DNA of 37,285 nucleotides from Rhodovibrio sodomensis (lineage in GTDB: Bacteria; Pseudomonadota; Alphaproteobacteria; Kiloniellales; Rhodovibrionaceae), in NCBI RefSeq assembly GCF_016583645.1, contig NZ_NRRL01000043.1, forward strand, positions 1-37,285, written 5' to 3'. This document shows positions 23,451-32,394 of the stretch, piece by piece (within the stretch, counting starts at the first letter, position 1; every line of letters begins with the position of its first letter). The position numbers and the translations under genes are program-made. The notes under the pieces were generated by a model. It saw only the letters and a program-made list of their open reading frames with translations, had not been told where the DNA came from and did not search any database.

Positions 23451-23927
23451 TCAGCCGAGGCGCTTGCGCGCCAGCGCGAACCCGCCGGTCACGACCAGGC
23501 CGTAGATCAGGTGGCCGGCCAGCGCGGCCCAGGTGATCGCGCCCACGCCCAGCAGGAACGGCAGGCCGGAGACCGGCGCCACGATGCCAAGGGCGAAGAA
23601 CCAGGTGGCTGCGCCCAACACCGCGCCGTCGGCCGCCCAGCCCAGGCTCTTGATCCGGGTCGCGGCGAGGTAGCCCGCCGGGTAGACCAGCAGGCCGGTG
23701 GCGAGGTGCACCGCCTGCGCGGCCGCCTGGCCGACCGGCAGGCCGAGGACGTTGGCGAACAGGCTCTTGACCAGCCCGGTCGGCTGCAGCGGCCCGCCGA
23801 TCCACACCGGGGCGATCGCCCGGGCGAAGATTTCCCAGGCGACCAGCGCGGCGGCCGCGGCGATCAGCAGCGCCGCGCCGGTACGGCCGTCGATCCGGGC
23901 GTTGTGGCTGAAAGTGGCGATGGACAT
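23451..23927 (-). CDS. Integral membrane protein, 158 aa, unknown function
   Basis: ATG 23927 (MSIATFSHNARIDGRTGAAL) has GGGAGG 7 nt upstream; a longer frame to 23999 is less likely. Four hydrophobic helices are seen: GAALLIAAAAALVAWEIFAR, QAVHLATGLLVYPAGYLAAT, VLGAATWFFALGIVAPVSGL and AITWAALAGHLIYGLVVTGG. It resembles small four-helix membrane proteins of unknown function in Alphaproteobacteria, without a named family that I can state. Confidence 0.75.
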   Translation of the reverse strand: MSIATFSHNARIDGRTGAALLIAAAAALVAWEIFARAIAPVWIGGPLQPTGLVKSLFANVLGLPVGQAAAQAVHLATGLLVYPAGYLAATRIKSLGWAADGAVLGAATWFFALGIVAPVSGLPFLLGVGAITWAALAGHLIYGLVVTGGFALARKRLG

Positions 23928-24108
23928 GGTGGAACCTCCCTTGGGTTTGCTTCGGGCTTGCCGGGCAAGCCCCGGCGTCTCGCCCGAGCCATGTGCCATC
24001 GCCGCGCACCCGAGCGACGTGCGGGATCACACTTCACCACCCTGTGACGGCGCGTGAGCGAGAGCTTGCGCGCTCGCGCCGCGATCCGCCGGCCCACGAT
24101 CCGCCGCG

Positions 24109-25290
24109 CTACTGCACGCCGGCGCGGATCCGCTCGGGCCGCGGCAGCGGGTCGATGCCGCCGTTGTCCAGCGCGGCCTCGGCCCTGGCGTCGGCGCCGG
24201 AGGGCAGGGGGCCTCGGCCGCCCTGGGCGATCCAGGCGCGGATGTCGGCCCAGATCTTGGGCGCGTGCAGGTCGCGCAGCATCATGTGCCAGCCGGTGTC
24301 GTAAAGCGCCCGGGTATGCCGCCCGGCCATCCGCCGCCACAGCTTCTCGATCGGCCCCGGCGGAACGATCTCGTCACGCCGACCGTACAGCGCCAGAGTA
24401 GGTTGCCGCAGCGCCTCCGCCGCCGCCAGTGCCTCGCCCATCAGGCGGGTCAGGCCGTAGATCGCGTCGACCCGGCTTTCGCCGATCACCAGCGGGTCCT
24501 GGCTAAACCGACGCAGCATCGGGATGTTGTCGGACGGCAGCCGGTCCAGCCCCGCGCCCGACAGGCGCATCCACGGCACGGTGTGGACGCTCAGCCACAG
24601 CGCCGCGCGCTGGTAGAACGGCATTTCCGAGAGCGCCCAGACCGCCGGTGCCGCCAGCACCGTCCCGTCGACCCCGGCCAGACCGCCGCGCCCGTCCGCG
24701 GCCAGGATCACCGCCCCGCCCATCGACGCGCCCAAGAGATAGATCGGGGTGTCCCGGTGGCGCGCGCGGATCAGCCGGACGGCGGTGCGCAGGTCGGCGA
24801 CCAGCGCCTGCGTGCCGGGCCACAGGCCGGCATGCTCGGTGCGCCCGAAGCCGCGCTGGTCGTAGGCGTAGAGCGCCATGCCGTGCTGCGCGAACCAGCG
24901 CCCGGGCATGGCGAAGGCGTGGGCGTAATCGTTGAAGCCGTGCAGGCCGATCAGCACGGCTTCGGGATCGCCGTCCGGCAGCCAGCGTTCGACCGGCAGA
25001 CGCGTACCGTCGGCCATGACCAGCGCGTCGTCCGCCAGCCGCGGCGCCTGCGTCGCCTCGCCCGGCGGCACGGTGCGGGGTGCGCAGGCCGCGAGGATGA
25101 GCAGCAGGGCGATGGAGAGAAGGTGCAGGGCAGTGCGGCGGGTCCCCTCTCCTCCACGTGGGAGGAGAGGGCTAGGGTGAGGAGGTTGCCGCGGCCGTGC
25201 AGGTGTGCGGCGTGCCAGGCTTCGGGCGGTCTGCAGAGCCACCTCTCCCTGTCCCTCTCCCCCCATTGGCGGAGAGGGGACGCGCCGCAT
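24109..25290 (-). CDS. Lipoprotein alpha/beta hydrolase (lysophospholipase/MGL-like)
   Basis: The supported part starts near 25128. It has a lipoprotein signal (LLSIALLLILAACAPR, lipobox LAAC), then the hydrolase fold: LIGLHGFNDYAHAFAMPG, an ALYAYDQRGFGRTEH strand, the nucleophile elbow LLGASMGGAVIL (Ser), an acid in LYGRRDEIVPP and a C-terminal His in DTGWHMMLRD. This matches serine aminopeptidase/Hydrolase_4 family monoacylglycerol lipases. No ATG, GTG or TTG is found between 25266 and the signal sequence, so the ATG at 25290 is given although it would translate two palindromic repeats. A CTG at 25128 is an alternative. Likely anchored in the membrane facing the periplasm. Confidence 0.85.
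   Translation of the reverse strand: MRRVPSPPMGGEGQGEVALQTARSLARRTPARPRQPPHPSPLLPRGGEGTRRTALHLLSIALLLILAACAPRTVPPGEATQAPRLADDALVMADGTRLPVERWLPDGDPEAVLIGLHGFNDYAHAFAMPGRWFAQHGMALYAYDQRGFGRTEHAGLWPGTQALVADLRTAVRLIRARHRDTPIYLLGASMGGAVILAADGRGGLAGVDGTVLAAPAVWALSEMPFYQRAALWLSVHTVPWMRLSGAGLDRLPSDNIPMLRRFSQDPLVIGESRVDAIYGLTRLMGEALAAAEALRQPTLALYGRRDEIVPPGPIEKLWRRMAGRHTRALYDTGWHMMLRDLHAPKIWADIRAWIAQGGRGPLPSGADARAEAALDNGGIDPLPRPERIRAGVQ
25144..25171. repeat. Intergenic GC-rich palindrome, copy 1
   Basis: The consensus is ccctctcctcc-n4-ggaggagaggg; this copy has an acgt centre. It is one of five related palindromes in the chromosomal right part and overlaps the uncertain 5' end of the hydrolase gene. 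Confidence 0.7.
25252..25280. repeat. Intergenic GC-rich palindrome, copy 2
   Basis: tccctctcc...ggagagggga with a short centre containing catt. Same family as copy 1, 80 bp further on. Confidence 0.65.
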
Positions 25291-25390
25291 GGCTGTGCGC
25301 ACTAACGCGATGCCGTTTTGGACCCGCCGGAAGACGGACTGGACGCGTTGACAGGACAGCAAGGGCATCCGCGCGCCCGCGGGCCGCGAG

Positions 25391-26527
25391 TTACGACGCC
25401 GCCGCGGCGTCCTGGCTGTCATCCGCCTCGCTCGGGGAGGTCAGCTGGAGGAAGATGTCCTCCAGATCGGTCTCTTCGGTGGAGACGTCGACGATCGTCA
25501 GGCCGGCGGTGTGCACGGCTTCCAGGATCTGCGCCACCGGGCTCTCGCTGGCGCGGTAGCGGAACACCAGCCGGCCGTGCCGGTCGAGCTCCGGCTGGAA
25601 CGGCTGCAGGGCGGCCGGCACCGCGTCGACGTTTTCCGCGACCTTGAGCGCGAGCGCCTTGGTGTCCAGGCGCTTGAGCAGGTCCGGCGTGGTGTCGCAG
25701 GCGATCACCTGGCCGTGGTTGATGATCGCGATCTCGTCGCACAGCTCCTCGGCTTCCTCGAGGTAGTGCGTGGTCAACAGGATCGTGGTGCCGCGCCGGT
25801 TCAGCTGGCGCACGTGCCGCCACAGCTGCCGGCGCAACTCGACGTCGACGCCGGCCGTCGGCTCGTCCAGCACCAGGATCGGCGGATCGTGCACCATCGC
25901 CTTGGCGACCATCAGCCGCCGGCGCATGCCGCCCGACAGCGTGCGGGCATAGGCCTCCGCCTTGTCGGTCAGGCCCATGATCTCCAACAGCTCGTCGGTG
26001 ATCCGCTCGGTCTTGGGCACGCCGTACAGGCCCGCCTGCAGGTCGAGCAGCTCGCGCGGCGTGAAGAAGGGGTCGATGTTAAGCTCCTGCGGCACGATCC
26101 CGATCGCCGAGCGCGCTTGGCGCGGCGAACGGTCGATGTCGTAACCCCAGAGCTTCATCGTGCCGCCGGTCTTGTGGACCAGGCCGGCCATGATGTTGAT
26201 CAGCGTCGACTTGCCCGCCCCGTTCGGACCCAGCAGGCCGAACAGCTGGCCGCGCCGGATGTTCAGGTCGACGGTCGTGAGCGCCTTCTTCGCCGCGCCC
26301 TGGCCGCTGGCGCGGTAGGTCTTGTCCAGCGCCTTGACCTCGACCGCGTACTCGGGCAGGTCCGCGCTGTCGCGGCTGCTGGCCGCGCCGGCCGTGTCGG
26401 CCACCGGGTTGGACGCGCTCGGATAGGGTGTCACGTTGCCCTGCGCCGGCGTCTCCGGCGCGCCGGTCGGGCGCTGGGCGCCGGTCCGGTGCTGGGCATC
26501 TGTCGGGCGGTCGTGATCGCGGGGCAT
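25391..26527 (-). CDS. ABC transporter ATP-binding protein (ABC-2/DrrA type)
   Basis: 378 residues from ATG 26527. A disordered N-terminus of 60 residues (T, P, A, Q-rich) is unusual. The ATPase domain has Walker A GPNGAGKST (about 100-108), Q-loop GIVPQELNIDPF, signature LSGGMRRRL, Walker B PILVLDEPTAGVD and switch His in LLTTHYLEEAEELCDE. The C-terminal domain (ALKVAENVDAVPA, STEETDLEDIFLQLTS) is typical of DrrA/CcmA-type exporters of drugs, lipids or polysaccharide. These normally pair with an ABC-2 permease, which is absent from the adjacent genes. The 100 bp downstream lead to the hydrolase gene on the same strand. Confidence 0.93.
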   Translation of the reverse strand: MPRDHDRPTDAQHRTGAQRPTGAPETPAQGNVTPYPSASNPVADTAGAASSRDSADLPEYAVEVKALDKTYRASGQGAAKKALTTVDLNIRRGQLFGLLGPNGAGKSTLINIMAGLVHKTGGTMKLWGYDIDRSPRQARSAIGIVPQELNIDPFFTPRELLDLQAGLYGVPKTERITDELLEIMGLTDKAEAYARTLSGGMRRRLMVAKAMVHDPPILVLDEPTAGVDVELRRQLWRHVRQLNRRGTTILLTTHYLEEAEELCDEIAIINHGQVIACDTTPDLLKRLDTKALALKVAENVDAVPAALQPFQPELDRHGRLVFRYRASESPVAQILEAVHTAGLTIVDVSTEETDLEDIFLQLTSPSEADDSQDAAAAS

Positions 26528-26798
26528 GTGCACCAAATGGGTAACGCGCGGTCGCCTTCAAGCCGCGCCGGCCGGCGGGTTGCCGCGGCGGCGGCTGGCG
26601 CGGGCGCGACGGGGGGCAGGCGACTGGGGCAACAGCGGCGATTGATCGCGGGCGTGGTGTCGCTATCATCGCCCGCGCACCCGGTCAACGCGGACCCCCG
26701 GGCCGGACGGCGGACCCCGCCATGCGCGGGCCGCAGAGCGGACAGTCGAATAACCTCACGAGAGCGCACCCTACAAGAGCGTAAGGACACGAGCCTTC

Positions 26799-26981
26799 AT
26801 GCAGCCAGTCGAGACGGTCTACGTCGAGACCGAGACGGTCGCCTGCGACGGCGGCCCGAACCCCGCGCTGGGCCATCCGCGCGTGTTCCTCACGATCGAA
26901 GGCCACGGATCGGTGGATTGCCCCTATTGCGGCCGCCGTTACATCCTGAAGGAAGGCGCCAAGGTCGGCCACGGCCACTAG
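26799..26981 (+). CDS. CHCC zinc-finger protein (NdufS6-like)
   Basis: 60 residues from ATG 26799. The conserved C-x(n)-H-x(n)-C-x2-C set is visible: VACDGGPNPALGHPRVFL then GSVDCPYCGRRYIL, the zf-CHCC domain (PF10276) of the complex I subunit NdufS6 and its alphaproteobacterial homologues. It binds one zinc ion. A role in assembly of respiratory NADH dehydrogenase is known for the mitochondrial protein and inferred here. It lies 89 bp upstream of polA on the same strand, a common gene order in Rhodospirillales. Confidence 0.93.
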   Translation: MQPVETVYVETETVACDGGPNPALGHPRVFLTIEGHGSVDCPYCGRRYILKEGAKVGHGH

Positions 26982-27070
26982 GTGCCGCCGGGTCGCGCGC
27001 GACCCGCTAGCGTAGCCATCGTATCCGGTCCATCGCATCCATCGCACCCGGCGGAGCAGCGCACAGCGTC

Positions 27071-29893
27071 ATGGCGAGCGACAGCAGCGCCCAGCAGGCG
27101 GACGGCCCCGCACCGGCCGAGACCGGCGGTAGCCAGGCCGCGGGCAACACGGCCGTCCGCCACCTCTACCTGGTGGACGGCTCCGGCTACATCTTCCGGG
27201 CCTACCACAAGCTGCCGCCGACGATGACCCGGCCGGACGGCACGCCGACGTTCGCCGTCTACGGCTTCACCAACATGCTGGTGAAGCTGCTGCGCGAGAT
27301 CGGCGAGCGCGAGGCGATTGCGGTGATCTTCGACGCCAGCGGGCACAGCTTCCGCAACGACATCTATCCCGAGTACAAGGCCAATCGCCCGGAGATGCCG
27401 GAGGACCTGGCCCCGCAGATCCCGCTCTGCCGGGAAGCGGTGCGCGCCTTCAACATCCCCTCGATCGAGCAGGAGGGCTACGAGGCCGACGACCTGATCG
27501 CCTCCTACGCGCGCCTGGCCGAGCAGCAGGGCGCCAAGGTGACGATCGTCTCCAGCGACAAGGACCTGATGCAGCTGATCCGCCCGGGCATCGACATGAT
27601 GGACCCGATGGACGGTCGGTTGATCGGCCCCGAGGAGGTCGAGAAGAAGTTCGGCGTCGCCCCGGAAAAGGTGGTCGACGTGCAGGCGCTGTGGGGCGAT
27701 TCGGTCGACAACATTCCAGGCGTGCCCGGGATCGGCCAGAAGATCGCCGCCGAGCTGATCCAGACCTACGGCGACGTCGAGACCCTGCTGGCGCGCACCG
27801 GCGAGATCAAGCAGAAGAAGCGCCGCGAAAACCTGGAGACATACGCCGACCAGGCGCGGATCTCCAAGCAGCTGGTCCGGCTCGACGACGCGATGGCGCT
27901 GACCCACGCCCTGGAGGACCTGCGCGCCCGCGATCCCGATCCGCAGGTGCTCAAGGGCTGGCTGGAGGCGCAGGCCTTCACCTCCCTGCTCGCCCGGCTG
28001 GACCTGGAGGGCGAGAAGTCGGGCCAGCCCGCCCCGGACGCGGCGGAGGCGGACTACGAGCTGGTCCAGACCCAGGACCGCCTGGACGCCTGGATCGCCG
28101 AGGCGTTCGACACCGGCCTGGTCGCGTTCGACGCGGAGACGACCTCGCTGAACGCGCTGAGCGCGCAGTTGGTCGGCGTCTCGCTCGCGACCGCGCCCGG
28201 GCGGGCCTGCTACGTCCCGCTGGCGCACACCGGCGAGGGCGCGGGCCAACTCGACCTGTCGGGCACGGGCGCGCCGAGCCAGGTCGACTTCGACGCGGCG
28301 CTCAAGGCGCTGAAGCCGCTGCTGGAAGATCCGGGCACGCTCAAGATCGGGCAGAACATCAAGTACGACCGGGTCGTGCTGGCCCGCTACGGCCTCAAGG
28401 TGACGCCGATCGACGACACCATGCTGCTGTCCTACGTGCTGGAAGGCGGGCAGCACGGCCACGGCATGGACGAGCTCGCCCAGCACCACCTCGGCTACCA
28501 GACGATCCCCTACAAGGAGGTCGCCGGCACCGGCAAGCAGCAGGTCACGTTCGATCGGGTCGCGCTCGACAAGGCGCTCGACTACGCCGCCGAGGACGCC
28601 GACATCACCTTCCGCCTGCACGCCCTGCTCAAGCCGCGGCTGCTGCCCGAGCAGATGGTCAGCGTCTACGAAACGCTGGAGCGCCCGCTCTCCCAGGTGC
28701 TGACCGACATGGAACGCGCCGGGGTCAAGGTCGACCCGGCGGTGCTGAAGGAGATGAGCCGCGACTTCGGCGAGCGGATGACCCAGCTGGAGGAGCGGAT
28801 CTACCAGCTGGCCGGCAAGCGCTTCACCGTCGGCTCGACCAAGCAGCTGGGCGAGATCCTGTTCGACGAGATGGGCCTGCAGGGCCAGCGCAAGGGCAAG
28901 TCCGGCGCCTACTCGACCGACGCGGAGGTGCTGCAGACGCTCGCCAATCAGGGCCACGACCTGCCCGCACGGGTGCTCGACTGGCGGCAGATCCAGAAGC
29001 TGAAGTCGACCTATACCGACGCCCTGCAGGACGAGATCAACCCGGACACGGGGCGGGTGCACACCGCCTTCCAGCAGGCCGTGGCCAGCACCGGCCGGCT
29101 GTCGTCGACCGACCCCAACCTGCAGAACATCCCGATCCGCACCGAGGAGGGGCGCAAGATCCGCCAGGCGTTCGTCGCCGAGCCAGGGCACACGCTGCTC
29201 AGCGTCGACTACTCCCAGATCGAGCTGCGCCTGGCCGCGCACATGGCCGAGGAGAAGAGCCTGCAGCAGGCGTTCCGCGAGGATGCCGACATCCACGCGA
29301 TGACCGCGAGCGAGGTGTTCGGCGTGCCGGTCGAGGGTATGGACCCGTCCGTGCGCCGGCAGGCCAAGGCGATCAACTTCGGCATCATCTACGGCATTTC
29401 GCCGTTCGGCCTGGCCCAGAACCTGGGCATCGAGCAGTCGGCGGCGAAGCAGTACATCGACACCTATTTCGAGCGCTATCCGGCGATCAAGGCGTTCATG
29501 GACGCCAAGAGGTCGTTCGCCAAGGAGCACGGCTACGTCGAGACGCTGTTCGGCCGGCGGATCTACCTGCCGGAGATCAAGTCGAAGCAGCCCGGCCGCC
29601 GGGCGTTCAGCGAGCGCGCGGCGATCAACGCCCCGATCCAGGGGTCCGCGGCGGACATCATCAAGCGCGCCATGATCCGCCTGCCGCGCGCCCTCGACGA
29701 CGCCGGCCTGACGGCGCGGATGCTGCTGCAGGTGCACGACGAACTGCTTTTCGAGGTCCCGGAGGCCGAGCTCGAGGCGACCTCCAGGCTGGTCCGCGAG
29801 GTGATGGAGCGCGCCGCCGAACCGGTCGTCGACCTCGCCGTCCCCCTGGTCGCCGAAGCCGGCACCGGCAAGTCCTGGGCCGAGGCGCACTGA
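27071..29893 (+). CDS. polA: DNA polymerase I
   Basis: 940 residues, the full three-domain enzyme. The 5'-3' exonuclease (about 30-310) has LVDGSGYIFRAYH, YEADDLIASYA, SSDKDLMQL and GDSVDNIPGVPGIGQK. The 3'-5' proofreading domain (about 335-530) keeps its DEDD residues: D354 and E356 in FDAETTSLNAL, NIKYDRVVL, and YAAEDADITFRLH. The polymerase domain (about 560-940) has TGRLSSTDPNLQNIP, motif A SVDYSQIELRLAAH, motif B RQAKAINFGIIYG and motif C QVHDELLFEVP. It fills gaps and removes RNA primers in repair and lagging-strand synthesis. The N-terminal tail of 30 residues before LYLVDGSG is longer than in E. coli. ATG 27071 is the likely start. Confidence 0.98.
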   Translation: MASDSSAQQADGPAPAETGGSQAAGNTAVRHLYLVDGSGYIFRAYHKLPPTMTRPDGTPTFAVYGFTNMLVKLLREIGEREAIAVIFDASGHSFRNDIYPEYKANRPEMPEDLAPQIPLCREAVRAFNIPSIEQEGYEADDLIASYARLAEQQGAKVTIVSSDKDLMQLIRPGIDMMDPMDGRLIGPEEVEKKFGVAPEKVVDVQALWGDSVDNIPGVPGIGQKIAAELIQTYGDVETLLARTGEIKQKKRRENLETYADQARISKQLVRLDDAMALTHALEDLRARDPDPQVLKGWLEAQAFTSLLARLDLEGEKSGQPAPDAAEADYELVQTQDRLDAWIAEAFDTGLVAFDAETTSLNALSAQLVGVSLATAPGRACYVPLAHTGEGAGQLDLSGTGAPSQVDFDAALKALKPLLEDPGTLKIGQNIKYDRVVLARYGLKVTPIDDTMLLSYVLEGGQHGHGMDELAQHHLGYQTIPYKEVAGTGKQQVTFDRVALDKALDYAAEDADITFRLHALLKPRLLPEQMVSVYETLERPLSQVLTDMERAGVKVDPAVLKEMSRDFGERMTQLEERIYQLAGKRFTVGSTKQLGEILFDEMGLQGQRKGKSGAYSTDAEVLQTLANQGHDLPARVLDWRQIQKLKSTYTDALQDEINPDTGRVHTAFQQAVASTGRLSSTDPNLQNIPIRTEEGRKIRQAFVAEPGHTLLSVDYSQIELRLAAHMAEEKSLQQAFREDADIHAMTASEVFGVPVEGMDPSVRRQAKAINFGIIYGISPFGLAQNLGIEQSAAKQYIDTYFERYPAIKAFMDAKRSFAKEHGYVETLFGRRIYLPEIKSKQPGRRAFSERAAINAPIQGSAADIIKRAMIRLPRALDDAGLTARMLLQVHDELLFEVPEAELEATSRLVREVMERAAEPVVDLAVPLVAEAGTGKSWAEAH

Positions 29894-29942
29894 GGCGCCC
29901 ATGCGGGCGGACCGCGCGCCTCTCTCCGCCACCGAACGTGTT

Positions 29943-29968
29943 CCCTCTCCTCCAATGGGAGGAGAGGG
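29943..29968. repeat. Intergenic GC-rich palindrome, copy 3
   Basis: ccctctcctcc-aat-gggaggagaggg, downstream of polA. It and its tail (gctaggg) are nearly identical to copy 1. Confidence 0.7.
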
Positions 29969-30024
29969 CTAGGGAGAGGCGGGTGCCCGCGGCATCGAAG
30001 GGCGGCGGCAACCTCCTCCCCTCG

Positions 30025-30048
30025 CCCCTCCTCCCACTGGAGGAGGGG
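30025..30048. repeat. Intergenic GC-rich palindrome, copy 4
   Basis: cccctcctccca-ct-ggaggagggg, between polA and the blh stop at 30051. It probably ends transcription of both convergent genes. Confidence 0.65.
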
Positions 30049-30050
30049 AA

Positions 30051-31019
30051 TCAGTTAGGCGTGTCGTCAGTGGTACAGCCCGCCCGCGCGCTCGCGATCG
30101 CCAGGCCGACGTGCGGCACCGTCAGCGCGGCGAGGCCGGCGAACACCACCTGGACGCTCGCCCGGGCGGGCTGGCTGCCGCCGTCGAGCAGGATCCAGGC
30201 GAGCGCGGCGAGCGCGATCGTCAGGCTGGTCAGCGCGATCGCGCTCGCGGTAAAGCGGCGCAGGCCGTCGCGGAAGTCGCGCGGCGCGATCCGGGCGATC
30301 ACGCTGAGCGAATGGCGCGGCGCATGCCAGAAGCAGAAGTAGCCGGCGAACGCCAGCAGCGGCGGCAGCACGGCGACCAGCAGCAGCAGCGCGCCCAGCT
30401 CGGCCGCGAGCAGCCCGCGGTTGCGCCACGCCGCCCAGATCATCAGCCCGCTGGCGCCGGACAGCAGCACCGTCGCCGGCAGGGCCGCGGCCTGCACCAC
30501 CGCAAAGATCGTCTGCAGCGACGTGCCGGGGGTCAGTAGCGAGAACAACTGCCCGGTCGCGGAGGGGTGGAAAAGGACCGGCCCGGCCACCGGGATCGAC
30601 CCGCGCAGCAGCCCCTCCGCGAGCCGGCCGGCGCGGGTCGCCAGCAGGCGGTCCTGCTCCACGTCCTCCGCGCCGAAGTGCAGAATGGCGAGCGCCAGGA
30701 ACGCCAGCAGCAGGACCGGCGGCGCCGCCGCCCAGCCGGCGATCACCAGCACCGCGGCGCCGACGTAAACCCCGGCAAAACCCGCCGGCCACGCGCCGGC
30801 GAGACGTGGGCGCAAAAGCGCGCGGCCCTGCAGATGATCGACCGCGCCGTGCGGCAGGCCGAGCAGCGCGACCGTGAGCGCCAGCACCACCAGTTGCGCC
30901 GTCATGCCAGGCGCCCCCCACAGGCCGACCGCCAACAGCCCCGCCGTCAGCCCCAGGGCGGCCAGGCGATGGCCGCGTTGCCAGCTGGCGGGGATCTGGG
31001 CGGCGGCGGCAAGGGTCAT
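30051..31019 (-). CDS. blh: Beta-carotene 15,15'-dioxygenase, Brp/Blh family
   Basis: 322 residues, polytopic (about eight helices). Brp/Blh signatures are present: LLGLPHGAVDHLQG, LALAILHFGAEDVEQDR, FCFWHAPRHSLSV and LTVPHVGLAIA, giving the histidines and acidic residues thought to bind the catalytic iron. It cleaves beta-carotene to two retinal molecules, the chromophore for the rhodopsin gene 1.4 kb upstream. Its start overlaps the crtY stop by 4 nt, so the two are translated together. The length is usual for the family. Confidence 0.95.
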   Translation of the reverse strand: MTLAAAAQIPASWQRGHRLAALGLTAGLLAVGLWGAPGMTAQLVVLALTVALLGLPHGAVDHLQGRALLRPRLAGAWPAGFAGVYVGAAVLVIAGWAAAPPVLLLAFLALAILHFGAEDVEQDRLLATRAGRLAEGLLRGSIPVAGPVLFHPSATGQLFSLLTPGTSLQTIFAVVQAAALPATVLLSGASGLMIWAAWRNRGLLAAELGALLLLVAVLPPLLAFAGYFCFWHAPRHSLSVIARIAPRDFRDGLRRFTASAIALTSLTIALAALAWILLDGGSQPARASVQVVFAGLAALTVPHVGLAIASARAGCTTDDTPN

Positions 31020-32218
31020 GATCGGGGAACCGGGCTGTCTGGATCGGCGTCGGCGACGGGCGCCCGTTGTCGGGGGTGGGGCCGGAGCGCGCGTGGGAGA
31101 CTAACCGCCGCCGCGTGGCGCAGAAAGGCTCCGGTCGGCAGGGCTGTCATGACCGCCAGATGATCCAGCGGTCCGCCGCGTTCCATCAGGAAGCGCACCA
31201 GGCGGTCGGCGGGCACGCCCGCGAACAGCCGGCCGAAGTCGTCCGGGGCCGCGTCCGGCCGGGCGATCAGACGGGCCAGGAAGACGCGGTCGAGCCAGTC
31301 GGTGATCCGCCCGCGCATGCGGACCGGGCCCGGGGTGCCGCGGGCCGCCCGGGCGGCGAGCGCCCGGCTGTGCCGCTGGATCGGCAGGAAGGCGTAGCCG
31401 GTCGACCCGCGCGGCGCGCCAGCGCGGGTGCCGATCGGGATCACGCCGGGGCCGCTCGCCCGCTCGCCCAGGTTGGGCACCATCGGGATCGCGCCGCGCT
31501 CGCTGCCCAGCGTCTCGACGCCGCTTGGCAGACGCTGGGCGAGGGCATCGTCCAGCAGCCCGTCCAGCCGGCCGGCGGGCAGGCGGGTGGCGGCGAACAC
31601 GGTCGCCTCGACCAGCGCCTCGCGCGGGCTGTGCGGCAGGACGTAGAGGAACGCGATGCCGTGGCGCTGCGGCAGCCGGAAATCCATCAGCTCGCACGCA
31701 CTGGTGTCGAACACGTCACGGTCGCTCCGGATGCGCCGGCCGACGAACTGCTGCAGCAGCCGCGTGCCGCTCGCCGTTTCCGGCAGACGCGGCGGCCGGC
31801 CGTCGTAGACCAGGTCGGCCGCCAGCGTCCCGGCGTCGGTCTGGACCCGCCGGCCGTCCAGCCGCTGGACGCGCGTGCCGCGCCACAGGTGCACGTTCGG
31901 GGCCCGCGCAATGCGCGCGAGTGCGTGGGCGTAGACGTCGCCCGCGCTCAGCCGGGCGTAGGCGCAGGTCCCGGTGCAGCGGTGCGCGCGCGTTCCGTCG
32001 TGCACCCGCCAAGTCGGCCAGCGGTCGGCGATCAGGTGGCGGAAGGGATGGTCTTCGGTGTCCCAGAAGCACCAGGTCCGGTCGTCGGTGTAGGTGTGGC
32101 GCGGCTCGACGACCGTGATCCGCGCCTTGACGCCGTGGTCGAGCAGCTGCAGCACCAGGCTGAGCCCGGCCAGCCCGCCGCCGAGGACGGCGATCTCGCG
32201 GGGTTGGTCACCGGTCAT
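31016..32218 (-). CDS. crtY: Lycopene beta-cyclase
   Basis: 400 residues. The N-terminal FAD/NAD-binding motif (IAVLGGGLAGLSLVLQLL) and DDRTWCFWDTEDHPF are CrtY signatures, followed by VYDGRPP, CELMDFRLPQRHGIAFLYVL, and a C-terminal STGYAFLPIQRHS. It converts the two ends of lycopene to beta rings, giving beta-carotene, the substrate of Blh. The last 40 residues (rich in R, P and A) are longer than in most CrtY proteins. It is immediately upstream of blh with a 4-nt overlap. No lycopene-making genes (crtE, crtB, crtI) are in the window; they must be elsewhere. Confidence 0.95.
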   Translation of the reverse strand: MTGDQPREIAVLGGGLAGLSLVLQLLDHGVKARITVVEPRHTYTDDRTWCFWDTEDHPFRHLIADRWPTWRVHDGTRAHRCTGTCAYARLSAGDVYAHALARIARAPNVHLWRGTRVQRLDGRRVQTDAGTLAADLVYDGRPPRLPETASGTRLLQQFVGRRIRSDRDVFDTSACELMDFRLPQRHGIAFLYVLPHSPREALVEATVFAATRLPAGRLDGLLDDALAQRLPSGVETLGSERGAIPMVPNLGERASGPGVIPIGTRAGAPRGSTGYAFLPIQRHSRALAARAARGTPGPVRMRGRITDWLDRVFLARLIARPDAAPDDFGRLFAGVPADRLVRFLMERGGPLDHLAVMTALPTGAFLRHAAAVSLPRALRPHPRQRAPVADADPDSPVPRS

Positions 32219-32300
32219 ACCGGACCTCGTGTCACGGTGTGTGGGGAGCGCCGGTCGTCGCAGCGGTTCCCACGCGATCTGACGATCGCGCGGCCCCTCG

Positions 32301-32318
32301 CTCTCCCCTCAAGGGAGA
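32301..32318. repeat. Intergenic GC-rich palindrome, copy 5
   Basis: ctctccc-ctcaa-gggagag, between crtY and the rhodopsin gene, shorter than the other four. Confidence 0.5.
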
Positions 32319-32344
32319 GGGGATGGCTTCGCTCGGGGGAGAAG

Positions 32345-32386
32345 GACGGAGCGGGGCACGGCACGACGGCCGTGCCCCGCTCCGTC
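32345..32386 (-). terminator. Perfect 18-bp hairpin downstream of the rhodopsin gene
   Basis: The arms 32345-32362 and 32369-32386 (gacggagcggggcacggc and its exact complement) enclose a 6-nt loop, 8 bp after the rhodopsin stop. A terminator or mRNA-stabilising hairpin is likely. The T-run on the minus strand is weak (CCTTCTCC). Confidence 0.8.
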
Positions 32387-32394
32387 TAAGGAAC

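Noticed and set aside
21813..24047. 744-aa plus-strand frame
   Set aside because: Antisense of three well-supported minus-strand genes; composition is of the shadow type.
26978..29932. 984-aa minus-strand frame opposite polA
   Set aside because: It is the antisense of polA; it is open only because of the high-GC codon bias and has no domain.
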